DNA of 64,000 nucleotides from Trichoderma breve (Eukaryota; Ascomycota; Sordariomycetes; Hypocreales; Hypocreaceae). Position numbers and translations under genes: made by a program. Under the pieces are notes generated by a model, which did not search any database, was not told the DNA's origin, and saw only the letters and a program-made list of their open reading frames with translations. The stretch spans positions 310,001 to 374,000 of the forward strand of contig NC_079234.1 in the NCBI RefSeq assembly GCF_028502605.1, read 5' to 3'. Below are positions 12,146 through 23,904 of the stretch, one piece after another (position 1 is the stretch's first letter; every line of letters starts with the position of its first letter).

Positions 12146-13140
12146 GTTGTGCCACGATGAGTGAGAGATTATGGGACAATGCAATGTGTTGGCTAAGAAG
12201 GACTGAAGACGGCCAATAAACCGACCAGCGACTGCGGATTGTGAAACTTGGGGTAGCTGCGAATACGAGGACTCTGGGACGCTTTGTGACGAGGAAAGCT
12301 ACCGTGTTCGACAGCTTCGCAACAAAACCCAAATTCGTTACATATATCCCTGCATATCGAAACTACCTAGTTAGCAAACACGGCCGAGAGCTGCTTCTAG
12401 GAGGCATCTCAGTTTCTTGGCAACGAACGCCTCACATGTTCCCACAAGGATCCTCGTATGGTTCATGTGCATTTCAGGCGACTCGTCAGGACTGTCGTAC
12501 CAGCATGAAACGCCACAAAAATGCAAGCCAGAACCAACGAGTTTAGTATGTGATAGCGCCGGCGGGGCGGCCCTACTTCCCGCTGTCTACTAACATCGCC
12601 ATCCTTCTCGAGGGTAAGCCTTAGTGAAGAGAATTTGTCCTTTTATGCGAGCTCGGGTTTTGATGTAACTCAATGGGAGCTAGTGTATGCACTCTCGGCA
12701 TTAACTCACTTTGCCTAAGATACCATTGAATCTTCCGATGCCTTAAAGTGCTATTAATTTGTCTGTTCTGCTGTTCTGAGTAAATCATGGTCTTTTGTTG
12801 CCACGGTCTTTCGTCGATGGTTTTGCACTGCTGACAGGGGCCGGGACTGTGACGAGGCTGGTTATATGCAAACTACAGCAAACTACGGCGAAGTCACATT
12901 GTGATCCGATTGGCCCGGCATCAAGACCCTTGCCATCCGCTTGCTGAATTGTGACGGCTCCGGTATGCTGTTGGCCGGCCCATGCTTAACGTAACTTCTT
13001 GATGATGGGTTCCTTGAAAATCCCTCACACCACGGTTCCTTTCCGCGTTTTTCTCCCGACGATTTCCACATGTCAAAAAGTTGGGAGACCAATGATTCTG
13101 TTAGAGAAATTTATCTAGTGCTCTTCCCATGGACGAGTAA
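12146..13140. other. Intergenic region without a supported gene
   Basis: About 1 kb upstream of the GNAT gene and downstream of the receptor gene. Frames on both strands are short and show no domain or codon pattern that I trust. It should contain the GNAT promoter at its left end. Confidence 0.4.
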
Positions 13141-14505
13141 TTACAAAGAGCTGGCGCCCGCCGATTGATGGTCCTCGTGCGTAACCTTCCATGCCACCTC
13201 CTTGATGATTATCATATCTCGACTGCCGGTTCTTGACCTTTCCTCATCCGACAGGTTCTCACGGCTATCCCTGCCGAAGTGCGCCATGGCAGCAGTTTGA
13301 TTCGGAACCTGATCCGGCCTCCAGTTGTGAGGTCGACCACGGGCCTCGCTGTCAGACTGATCACGGATCCATACAGAGGTCGATGCCCCTGCAGCTGAAG
13401 TGGCCTTGGAACGGCTATTCTCAAGTGAGCGAAGTGGATACGCGTTGCTTGATCCGTACACGCTGGAATCGTAGGCCAGGGGAAAGCCTAAGCCTATGGA
13501 GAAGGATTTGAGAAAATTCTTCATGTTTGGTACCGTGGCAGTAATAAGGGACCAGACAATCATAGTCTGTTGGAAGAGCAGGCTGTTTGTGACAGCAAAT
13601 TGAGGCTCGGCCGAGGTCGGGTACTTGCTGAAATACGCCAGATGAATGGCTGAAAAGGCGATAAGTGGTAGGCGGAATGAGAAAGCCAAGGCGACCTGAC
13701 ACTTGCGGGAGAAGGACATGTTGACGCTCCAGGAGACCCATACAATAAGAAGCCAAGTAAGAATCTCGGTTACGATGTCAATCGCAGTAATCACAGCCCA
13801 GCGTGCATTCTAAGCGCAACTCTCAGATTAGGCATCTGCATGAGATCTCGACGAGTCACAACACGATTCTTCTTTCGTACCTGGTTGGGACATTGTTTAA
13901 CATTATCCAGAGTCAACAATGTGCCGGCGCGGCAGTTGATGAGGAATGCTAAAGATGAGCCTATTCCCCATGCCGAACTAAGAACCATAAGTCCAATACA
14001 GAACGGTTTGCTCTTCCCAGTCTTGGAGTCAATGATTCGAAGAATAAGAGCGAGGACGGAGCATTTTGCGAGGCTCAATGTTATAAAACAGAGAATAACG
14101 GCCGCGAGAACAGACTGTGAGTGGATGCGTTAGTGCTGAAAGTTGAAAACATTACACGAGGCTTACTTTTGAAGATATTGCCCATTGTTCTGGTGGCGTA
14201 ATAGAATTGAACTTGCCGAGGCCATTGTTTAAGCTAACAAACATTGCGATAGCTTGAGCTATATGAAAGACCTATCTGATGGTCAACTTCGTTATCAAAT
14301 ACAGGATTAGATTTCTCACTGTCGCGAAACCAAGCAGGATATCATCAAACCCAAACATCCGGTACTTGATGTACAGTCGCGTCATAGCACCAAAAAGCCC
14401 GTATATTAAGGATAAGATTGTCACGATCCATAACTGCCCTGAATGGTCGTTGAAAGTAACGCGTGAGAACTGAAAAGAACCATCGTTCGATGTTTCTGGA
14501 TCCAT
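13141..14505 (-). CDS. PTH11-like seven-transmembrane (fungal rhodopsin-domain) protein
   Basis: Four exons (14505-14320, 14271-14167, 14114-13881, 13809-13141) give 397 residues; an in-frame ATG at 14544 would add 13. Seven hydrophobic segments can be followed: near residues 20-40, 52-75, 95-118, 128-150, 178-200, 210-230 and 250-270. The FGFDDILL segment before the second helix is typical of the fungal rhodopsin-like domain found in PTH11-type receptors. A hydrophilic Ser/Arg-rich cytoplasmic tail of about 110 residues follows. There is no CFEM domain at the N-terminus. Family members are plasma-membrane proteins thought to sense surface or chemical cues; the ligand here is unknown. It diverges from the permease at 15478. 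The family call is good; a specific receptor role is inferred. Confidence 0.82.
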
Positions 14506-15477
14506 GAGTGAGGAAGACCTGTAGGTCAGGCTCAAGAGAGGCAATGACTTGACAGCATCGAAGAAGTAAATCTTCGCAAGAGATAACGAATGCCTATAAG
14601 TCCTTGCTTTACATTCGTAGCGTGCCGGCAGCCAAAGTCCCGATCCTGACAGATTGATGGGCGTGTGGTGTGGGTTCTAGGCTACAAGATCCTGAATCCA
14701 GGCTAATTACAACGTATCCAACGGCTTATCCTCGTACCAGCCAAACAGGTACAGAGTAAGCTTCTCAGCTTGAGACCGGGGGCTGGAGGTTTTTTTCCCT
14801 GGTGATGTGATTCGGTCAGATTTCATCACCTACCTGCATTAACAAAGCTACGAATACTCCGTACTCATACATACTTGGAACAAACCATGTCCTTGGCTGC
14901 GACGCAAATCCTTCCATCCTTGGGGACGCAGTCTCAGACCTTTACAATACATGTATAGACTATTTATTTTTGGAAATAATGAGTCAGGTAGCAAGACGCA
15001 ACTCTAGTCAGGTTTCTGTCACCTCATATTCAGTAGTTCAATACTCCATAATCCGTATGGGGTCACCGAAATCTTGGCTAATCTTTGTGGACCGTATGAT
15101 TTCTTTCCATCTCTGTGCCTGAAAGACAGTGCCAGCAGCTGCATTACACTGGAGTTCCCTGCACTCCACAAGGTAGGGATTAGACAAGGCACGACCAACA
15201 TGCATGCACCAGGCCATGTCGGGGGACTCAAGCCGATGAGCGCTATTCCCAATGTAACTGAAATGGTAGGATACAAGTACTTCGCACTGCTCCCATGTTT
15301 GCAACTGTCTGGCCATGCGTGTCTACTGTATGCATCCTCCCTCCTGCATCATCCATGGAACACTAGCTGCATATTTTAGATGATATTTCTTTCTTTTCTT
15401 TTTCTTCCCCCTTTGTTTTGTTGTGGCCTTTTCAGCGAAACCACTTCCCCCGAAAGTGGTTCCAAACCACCGCGAAG
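14506..15477. promoter_or_regulatory. Divergent promoter between the receptor and the permease
   Basis: About 0.97 kb separates the two start codons. A pyrimidine-rich tract at about 15386-15420 sits some 60-90 bp before the permease ATG, a common feature just upstream of the transcript start in filamentous fungi. Small frames here show no domain. Confidence 0.4.
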
Positions 15478-17223
15478 ATGGTAGTTGACGATAAAGAAAT
15501 TTCTGAGGTCAATGATGCTACCATTGGCCTCAACGATGGTGATGTTGATGAGAAGAGAGGAAATGCGGCCGACCGCGCCGACATGTACCGCATGGGCAAG
15601 GTACAGGAAATGAGGGTTCGTGCCAGTTGACTCTTGGGCTTTATCTCGCCGGGTTTTCTAATGCAACATCTAATAGAGAAATTTTCGCTTCTTGTCCATA
15701 TTTGGCTTTTCTATGATTCTAATGGCGTCATGGGAGTTCTCTTTAAGGTAAATTGGGACTTAAAACTGCTGTGATGGTTGGGTTACTAAGTGAATCTGTG
15801 ATTTAAAGTGTGTCTACAATCGGCCTTGTTAACGGTGGAACTGCCGGTTTCATCTGGATGTTCTTTGTTTGCTGGATGGGCTTCCTCTTGGTGAACACGA
15901 CGATGGCTGAAATGGCTTCAATGTAAGTCATTCCTAATCTAGATATATGGCTAAAATTCTCACCTAACTTTCTGCAGGGCTCCAACGACTGGAGGACAAT
16001 ATCACTGGGTATCCGAATTTGCGCCGCCGCAATATCAGAAATTCATCAGTTACCTTATGGGATGGATGTGTGTACTTGGCTGGCAGACATCCTGTGCCTC
16101 CTCGGCATTCATTGCTGGCACGCAGATTCAAGGCCTTATTGTCTTGAACAACCCCGATTACGTCCCCAAACCATGGCACGGTACTCTACTCACCGTGGCC
16201 GTTGCTGCTTTCTCGGTGCTCTTCAATACTGTTCTTGCCAGAAAGCTACCACTGATTGATGCGTTAATCCTTGTTATTCACATCTTTGCCTTTTTCGGCA
16301 TACTGGTTACCCTCTGGGTTCTTTCACCCAGAGCAGACGCCAAAGCGGTCTTCACAGAGTTCAGCGACGGCGGAGGCTGGGGCAGTGTGGGAGGCTCAAC
16401 TCTCGTGGGAATTCTCGCAGGAATTTTACCACTCCTGGGTGCAGATGCTGCTGTCCATATGTCCGAGGAATTACGCGATGCCGGCCGCGCTCTGCCACGT
16501 TCCATGATTACGACGACTATCTTCAATGGTGCTTTTGGATGGATTATGGTAATCACATTTTCCTTCTGCATAGGCGACCTGTATGAAGTCATCGAGTCGC
16601 CAACTGGTTATCCCTTTATGCAAGTCTTTTACAACTCGACAAAGTCAACGAGCAGCGCTACTGCGATGTCGGTGTTTATTGTTGCCATGACTGTGTTCTC
16701 CAATCTTACCATGGTGGCTACAGCATCGCGTCAACTGTTTGCATTCGCACGAGACCAGGCTGTTCCTTTCAGCCCTTGGTTTTCAAAGATAAAAACAGGA
16801 TGGGATGTGCCGCTCAATGCCATTTTGACGACTTTCCTCATCTCAAGTCTTCTATCACTCATCAACATCGGTTCGGCTGTCGCACTGAACTCCATCACTT
16901 CTTTGGCAACAACGTCACTTCTATCTAGCTACATCGTCTCTACTGGCTGCATGATATGGCGCCGACTGACGAATAGCCCGCTTCTACCATCCAAGTTCAG
17001 CTTGGGTCGATGGGGTCTCACCATCAACATTGCCTCTGAGGCTTTTCTTCTTCTTATCTTCGTCTTAGCATTTATGCCTAGCAGCCCGAAGCCGACAGCA
17101 GCTCAGATGAACTGGAATATTGTGATTTACGGTGGCGTAACACTGTTTTCTTTGGCATACTATTTCCTTCGTGGAACTCATCGATATAAGGGTCCAGTTG
17201 CTTATGTCAGAGCACTTCAATAG
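15478..17223 (+). CDS. APC-superfamily amino acid/choline/GABA-type permease
   Basis: Four exons (15478-15615, 15677-15747, 15809-15922, 15978-17223) give 522 residues. The ATG follows a pyrimidine tract and opens a hydrophilic N-terminus (MVVDDKEISE) of about 45 residues. Around twelve hydrophobic segments follow. The landmark segments GGTAGFIWMF, APTTGGQYHW and HMSEELRDAG are those of fungal choline/GABA/amino-acid permeases. The protein should sit in the plasma or vacuolar membrane and import an amine or amino acid. The first intron starts with GTTCGT, a weak donor, but phase and protein alignment support it. Substrate cannot be assigned from sequence alone. It shares a promoter region with the PTH11-like gene. 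Confidence 0.9.
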
Positions 17224-17777
17224 TGGAGAGCAGCACGGAGAGTTGTGTTGAACTGAGAGATTCTTTTATGATTACGAAATGAAACACTTTGATGTTAAAG
17301 AATCTGTTTACTTGTGTTGCAATATCGGCAGCGTATCTTCCGTATCCAAAAGGGTAAATATACGTATAGCCTCTATTAATACATAACAATTAACAGCCTA
17401 ATAGTCACATAATGGAACATAATTGGCGCGCATGCTATTGTTAGAGGTGAGATCCACATTTCGGACATAAATCAATTATCCTATTTATTAAACTCCTTGT
17501 TCATGCTCATTTTTGAAGGCAATACAACATCAGATAAATGCGTGGCAGCCGAAATGGGTATATACAAAATGCTGTCGCATACTGCACATAGATTAGGCAA
17601 TACCATCTCTCCAAAGAGCAAAACCCATATTGTTGCCCTCAAAATTCCCGACTGTTTAAATAGTATATAAGAGTACGATGTCTCCCTAAGAGAAAGAATA
17701 GTGGCCGGGCTAAAACCTTTTCACTTTCAGAGACTTGGCTGTGTGGAAGTTCTTATATTTCTTGGTCATATACGATC
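17224..17777 (+). promoter_or_regulatory. Promoter of the xyloglucanase gene
   Basis: A TATA box (TATATAA, 17664-17670) lies 107 bp before the start codon. Three sites match GGCWWW, the core bound by the cellulase/xylanase activator XYR1 in Trichoderma: GGCAAT at 17518-17523, GGCAAT at 17596-17601 and GGCTAA at 17708-17713. The last is downstream of the TATA box and may be in the leader. The motifs are seen directly; control by XYR1 is inferred from what is known of cellulase genes, and such short motifs also occur by chance. Confidence 0.4.
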
Positions 17778-20484
17778 ATGAAGTGCCTTCGAGTACTCGC
17801 TCTCTTCCTTGGGGCGGCTATTCCCGCTCAGGCCGCATTTACATGGAAAAATGTCAAAATCGGCGGCGGCGGTGGCTTTGTTCCTGGCATAATCTTCCAT
17901 CCCAAGACCAAGGGTGTGGCCTATGCCCGAACAGACATTGGTGGTCTTTACCGCTTGAACTCTGATGACTCCTGGACTCCAATCACAGATGGCATTGCTA
18001 ATGATGCCGGCTGGCACAACTGGGGCATCGACGCCGTTGCTCTGGATCCGCAGAATGATCAGAAGATATATGCTGCAGTTGGCATGTATACCAATAGCTG
18101 GTTTGTGAAGTTCCAGTCAACATATTGCAAGAGTTGGCAGCTCTGACACATCAACAGGGACCCCAACAATGGAGCTATTATACGCTCTTCAGACCGTGGC
18201 GCCACATGGTCTTTCAGCAACTTGACATTCAAAGTTGGAGGCAACATGCCAGGGCGTGGTGCAGGAGAGCGGCTGGCCGTAGACCCAGCCAATTCCAACA
18301 TCATTTATTTTGGAGCTCGATCTGGAAACGGTCTTTGGAAGTCTACTGATGGCGGCGTTACCTTTTCAAAGGTTACATCCTTTACGGCAACGGGTACATA
18401 CGCGGCAGACCCGACTGATCCCAACGGTTACAATAACGACAAACAGGGCCTTATGTGGGTAACTTTTGACTCAACAAGCAGCACCAGCGGGGGTGCGACT
18501 TCTCGCATCTTTGTTGGCACAGCTGATAATATCACTGCGTCGGTTTACGTGAGCACCAATGCCGGTTCCACGTGGACAGCAGTTCCCGGACAGCCAGGAA
18601 CATATTTTCCTCACAAAGCCAAACTTCAGCCTACGGAAAAGGCTTTGTACTTGACGTACTCCGATGGTACAGGACCATATGATGGCACGCTCGGGTCAGT
18701 CTGGAGGTACGACATCACCGCTGGCACCTGGAAAGACATTACCCCAGTCAGCGGATCGGATCTCTATTTCGGGTTTGGTGGTCTCGGCGTCGATATCCAA
18801 AAGCCAGGCACTCTTGTTGTCGCTTCACTAAACTCCTGGTGGCCGGATGCCCAACTATTCCGTTCTACAGACTCAGGAACAACATGGAGTCCTATTTGGC
18901 AGTGGGCTAGCTATCCTTCAATGACTTATTATTATGGCATCTCGGTAAGTCAGATTCGATGGTTTGAATCCGCTAAGACGCTTATTACTGACCTGACCTA
19001 CAGACTCCAAAAGCCCCATGGATTAAGAATGATTTCATTGATATAACTAGCGAATCGCCGTCCGATGGACTCATCAAGCGCCTTGGCTGGATGATTGAGT
19101 CGCTTGAGATTGACCCGACGGATAGTAACCACTGGCTCTACGGCACCGGTATGACCATACTCGGCGGTCACGATTTGGCCAGTTGGGACACGAAACACAA
19201 TGTGACAATCCAGTCGCTTGCGGATGGCATTGAAGAATTCGCTATCCAGGGTCTAGCATCTGCACCTGGTGGCAGCGAGCTCTTGGTGGCGCTTGGAGAC
19301 GAGAATGGTTACACATTTACAAGTCCTAATAGCCTTGGTACTTCGCCGCAAAACGTCTGGAATACGCCAACTTGGGCGACTTCGACAAGCGTTGACTTCG
19401 CGGGCAACTCAGTCAAGAATGTTGTCCGCGTTGGCAACACTGCCGGCACGCAGCAAGTTGCAACTTCATCGGATGGCGGCGTGACATGGAGCATTGACTA
19501 CGGTGCTGACACTTCTATGAACGGCGGCACTGTCGCTTATTCTGCCAACGCAGATACGATTCTCTGGTCAACGGGCTCCTCTGGCGTGAAGCGCTCGCAG
19601 TACCAGGGCAGCTTTACTACGGTCTCCAGCTTGCCCGCTACTGCTGTCATCGCGTCGGATAAGAAGACCAACACTCTCTTTTATGCCGGATACTCATCCA
19701 CTTTCTATGTTAGCAAAGACACTGGCAGCACCTTTACAGCTGGGCCGAAATTGGGCAGTGCCACTTCTATTCGGGATATTATTGCTCACCCGACAACCGC
19801 GGGCACTGTCTATGTCTCAACTGATGTGGGCATCTTCCGTTCAACCGACTCGGGCACGACCTTTACCCTCATCTCTACGGCCTTAACAAACGTTTACCAG
19901 ATTGCCCTCGGCGTTGGCTCTGGCTCAAACTGGAACTTATACGCCCTCGGCACAGGCTCAGCTGGTGCCCGTCTTTATGCAAGCGGAGATAACGGCGCAA
20001 CCTGGACTGATATCCAAGGCAGTACTCAGGGTTTCGGTGCTATCGACGGCGTCAAACTCGCTGGTAGCGCCAGCACAGCTGGACAAGTTTACGTAGGCAC
20101 CAATGGTCGAGGTGTCTTTTATGCTCAGGGAACAATTAGCGGTGGTAACGGCGGCAGCTCCTCTTCATCCAGCGCCTCAAGCAGGTCCAGCACCTCCACC
20201 TCAAGCCGTACCACATTCTCCTCTTCAACCATCTCGACTACTCGGACCTCTGTTGTGACTTCAACAACTCGCACTAGCTCATCGGCCAGCCCTTCAGGCA
20301 CAGGCCTTGCCCAGCACTACGCTCAGTGTGGAGGTACCGGCTGGACTGGCCCGACGCAGTGTGTTTCGCCATGGACGTGTCAGAAGCAGAACGACTGTGA
20401 GTAATCATGCATATCTACAATATGGCCATCATCAACGACATATTTACTAATTCAATGTGTATAGTCTATTACCAATGTGTTTAA
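17778..20484 (+). CDS. cel74a: GH74 xyloglucanase with C-terminal CBM1 (Cel74a)
   Basis: Four exons (17778-18100, 18158-18944, 19004-20396, 20465-20484) give 840 residues, very close to the 838 of T. reesei Cel74a, which it resembles throughout. A signal peptide (about residues 1-19, ending PAQA) is followed by the double seven-bladed propeller of GH74. The [11 protein letters not shown] segment carries one of the two catalytic aspartates of the family; the second is probably in SVDFAGN. A Ser/Thr linker (about 755-805) leads to a fungal cellulose-binding module with [16 protein letters not shown] and a final YYQCV. The secreted enzyme cleaves the glucan backbone of xyloglucan. The last exon is only 20 nt and supplies the final aromatic and Cys residues of the CBM. 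The call is very secure. Confidence 0.97.
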
Positions 20485-21018
20485 TGCGTTTAAACACTTT
20501 GGACTTGTATATTAAATGATAACGATAATCAAGCGCTGACACCACGTATAGCCACTTGGCAAATTGATGTAAAATTTACTAGTTACAATAGCAGACAGCT
20601 CATTCAAGATCGAATCGTAGCATTTATCGATGATCCCAGACTATCAGAGCATTTATTTATGCAACTGGGTGTAGTTGGGACGAATAGCGTATTCTGCGAT
20701 GCCTCTCCATTCCTCCCACCCCTCTCCAACAAAGAAGAAGCCTTGCGTTTCGCCGGAGCATAATGCCAGTACGATTGCCAAATGTGAAGAATCAATCACC
20801 TTCTTTTAATTCATTAGTAACTCATGAAAGATAAAAATGTTAAACTAGTGCCTGCTATCCCAGCTACCACGCAGAACAAAGCCAAACCTCGAATCAAACC
20901 CACCATTTCCATGAAAACTCCAAAGATAACCGACATAGAAGGTTTAGAAGCTTCTAATTCCGTCATTGGATCAAACAAATCATAAAATTCGTCCATTTCC
21001 CGACCCCACTCTCATCAT
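20485..21018. other. Convergent 3' region with one small hydrophobic frame
   Basis: 534 bp between the xyloglucanase and SLATT stop codons. On the minus strand, 20996-20814 encodes 60 residues (starting MDEFYDLFDP) with a hydrophobic second half. It begins 22 bp after the SLATT stop. It may be an unrecognised extra exon, a small membrane peptide, or chance. Confidence 0.3.
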
Positions 21019-21834
21019 TCAACCTTTTACCGCTGCTGGTGGCGGTGTGGCGATCTCATCTGTAGATTGAGCTACTCTGGTAGCCGCCTTTTGCACGATG
21101 GACCTTATCGGGCTGCTTCGCGATTTTTGCTGAGACTGATACGAGTAATTTCCTCCAAATCGGGACCGAATCCCAGGACCTTTTGCCTCCAGATCAGCCT
21201 TGGCTTGGTTGTACATGTCTTCAATGATGAACACCTCCTCTTGGGCGTCAAGTGTGCAGTCTATTAAACAAAGCTCTCGTTCGCGCTGCTCAATATGCTC
21301 ACGAAGCTCTCTCCATTGGTTCTCTTGGATTTTGAACCGATCAGGAAGGCCAGATCCTTTGAGGTAAGTCAATATTCCCGCCATGATTGTGCCCATGGCG
21401 CCGAGTCCAGTAACCGCATGGCGAGAGCCATCAGCAGCTCCAATTGCCGTTAACGAGGCGCCAACGATGATTTGCGCTCCGAGGCAAAAGTTTATAATGA
21501 TGTGGAAGATTTTATAGCTCTTGGCTGCCTTTTGCTCTGCTTCGACCACCCGAAAGTACAGGCCAATGTTGGGTGCCGCTCGTCTGGCGTGGCCGGTGCT
21601 TGACAGCGCAGGCACAGTGTCTATGCCCGTCAGGGAACGAAATGCGAGAAGCTTGTCATTTGGCGGAATTAGCGCTTCGTGATCAGTCTTGACTATGGTG
21701 ATTCGTTTCCCGTTGCTGCTAGTCTCTTGACCTGCCGGGTCCTCATTTGGGGGATAGCCTTGCTCCTCTCTGTCTGCAGGCACAAGATCTCCCAAATCCA
21801 TAGAACGTGCAGCTTGAACGATCTTTCGAAACAT
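21019..21834 (-). CDS. Fungal SLATT-domain two-transmembrane protein
   Basis: A single exon of 271 residues. A hydrophilic N-terminus of about 100 residues is followed by YFRVVEAEQKAAKSYKIFH and then two closely spaced membrane segments (FCLGAQIIVGASLTAIGA and GLGAMGTIMAGILTYLKG). A helical segment then contains ENQWRELREHIEQRE. That order matches the SLATT fold (SMODS and SLOG-associating 2TM domain; the fungal form is PF18142). Bacterial SLATT proteins are predicted membrane effectors of nucleotide-signal conflict systems; fungal members have no established function. The C-terminus is basic and Ser/Gln-rich. No nucleotide-synthesising partner is next to it. The fold call rests on pattern recognition and is fairly confident; function is unknown. 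Confidence 0.8.
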   Translation of the reverse strand: MFRKIVQAARSMDLGDLVPADREEQGYPPNEDPAGQETSSNGKRITIVKTDHEALIPPNDKLLAFRSLTGIDTVPALSSTGHARRAAPNIGLYFRVVEAEQKAAKSYKIFHIIINFCLGAQIIVGASLTAIGAADGSRHAVTGLGAMGTIMAGILTYLKGSGLPDRFKIQENQWRELREHIEQRERELCLIDCTLDAQEEVFIIEDMYNQAKADLEAKGPGIRSRFGGNYSYQSQQKSRSSPIRSIVQKAATRVAQSTDEIATPPPAAVKG

Positions 21835-23904
21835 GGCGTCCTAAATGCACAGAGATCAAGCAAGATTACAGGACAGGTTATAAAAGAGAAGACCGGTGAG
21901 TAGCAGTGAAGAAGAAGAAGCGGTAACAATGACCCAGTTGCGTTTCCACGGGATCTGTGGATACAGATCTATCTTCGGAGGCTTTTTGAAGCTAAGAAAG
22001 GAAGCAATTATAGTCCACAGGAGATCTTCGGGGCTAGATCAAATTATGGGAAGACATGACAAAGATGTTTGGGCCTCCCTCCCTCGCTGCCTTACGCTGC
22101 CCACCACTCCATGCAACTTCTCCTGCCTCATGCAGGATGTCTTGGTCAAAGGAGCTACTGCCGCCTGCAAGGGACTCAATTTAGTCCTCTCAGGACGCGG
22201 GCCGCGCCCAATTCTTAATTTGATAAGCTCGTCGCTAACTGGATTGAGATTTGCATGATAAAACCCAAGACATGATTCGGCGAAAAGCAGGTGGCAGCTG
22301 ATACAGCAACCCCGCTTCATGTGCGGCTGAACTCATTCGTGGATTAAAGTGAAGATCTGCACCTTGTAAAGCGATGAAAGATTGCCGAAGCTGAACTGTC
22401 TGGTGTGGCAGACAAAAGAAGAGAGATTGCGAATGGGAGACGTCCGATTGGAGTCGTGGTTGATGACAAAAGATAGAGGATGCCAATAAGGTTAAGCGTA
22501 CACGAAGCCAGAATGAACGTTGCTTCATAAGCACAGTTGCTATTTGACGTCGTTGTCACTCACATACTGCTTCTCTGTGCTGTCGCCTGTCGGTCATCAT
22601 TGGCATGCTGACAGTTGAGATTCTCCATTTCTTACTCATTTTTCCCGTCTGTGAGCTAGCGGTGTCGCTCTCTAATACAACACATCGTAGTGTTCAAAGC
22701 ATTTGTCATAAAATATTTGCACTAAACTATGCTTTAGAATCGCGTGTGTCTATGGCGCAATCAATAGCTTCACGAAAGAAGGAGATCGAAAACTTGGGAG
22801 CAATGGCCTAAAGTTGTTAACAGAAATATTTCAGCTTTGTAGAAGGTCTCTCTATATATTCTTTGCTCCATAAATGCTCCGTTCTTCAACAGTTTGTCAA
22901 AAACTCATCACTACCGGGTAACCAACTGCATTATCCTTGTATTTAGAAGGGAGTCAAACACGTATTTCAGCATAGGATGCAGCATGAGACAAAGTTCAGC
23001 TACTCACCCAACTGTCTTAGACGTAGGGTAAGGACAAAACTATTAGCTACAGCAAGCAAACCTTCCTTCTAAGCCAAATCTGAACCCATTTTAGCACATA
23101 GCCGATGTATATCGAAGATGCCTACATGTGCTTTTTCTCTCCTCGTCATGCGCAGCGTCCCACCTTTGTAAGTATAACGACTTTGATGAAACTACAAGCA
23201 GATTTCTCCATTTTAATCCTTGTCTTATTAATTACAAGGCATTTATCCCGAATGAGGGCGGATTCTAGAAAGGTTACCCAGTTTTGACAACTTCTCCACC
23301 ATGGCATACTGTTATAAGCTAGTACTCTCTTGCGGCGGAATCCGCACTCACCAGACTGAACGAAACTGCTTAAACAACAGGGGCCAAGGAGAATTTATCA
23401 GCTGATGGGGGTCAACGTCAATACCATTGGTGACGGCAGATGGAGTAGCGCACGATTCGTGCATCGCAAACTCTTGCTTCGATCAAATCAGCGCGGCGTG
23501 GGATCCCCGATCTGGTCTAGTGCATCGTCAGAAGCCTATTGATCTACTTCCGAACTGCATCTCGGGCCGGGCTGTCAAACCGATCTTGCAAGGGCCTGCG
23601 AGGGCAATAGTCTGCGATGGCGGTAACCGAGATGATTGGCTGGCCGGGGTTCAACGGTAGTTGTAAGTCATATGAGTCTACCATGAATCAGACGCCAGGG
23701 GATGATGTTTGAGGGCATGTCCATCGGCGCCGTTATTCGAAGAAACAACATGCGAAGCTGGCGAGTAAAGACAACGACTGTCAATGAGTATAAGAAGGCG
23801 ACGGAAATCACTCAATGTTATAGCAGTAGTCAACAATTCCAGCAGCAGCTTACACTTGCAACATTCAACACCAAACCCACCGAAATCGGACGCTGCCCGT
23901 AAAC
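21835..23904. other. Intergenic region, 2.1 kb, no supported gene
   Basis: Upstream of the SLATT gene and upstream of the nitrilase, so it holds two divergent promoters. Open frames are below 125 codons on both strands, overlap each other and show no domain. A palindromic GCGGAATCCGC lies near 23334. The last 100 bp are A/C-rich, like a fungal 5' leader. Confidence 0.4.

Noticed and set aside
12241..12546. A 101-codon plus-strand frame upstream of the GNAT gene
   Set aside because: No domain, no clear upstream signals, and a composition that does not look like a conserved protein; an opposing frame also overlaps it.
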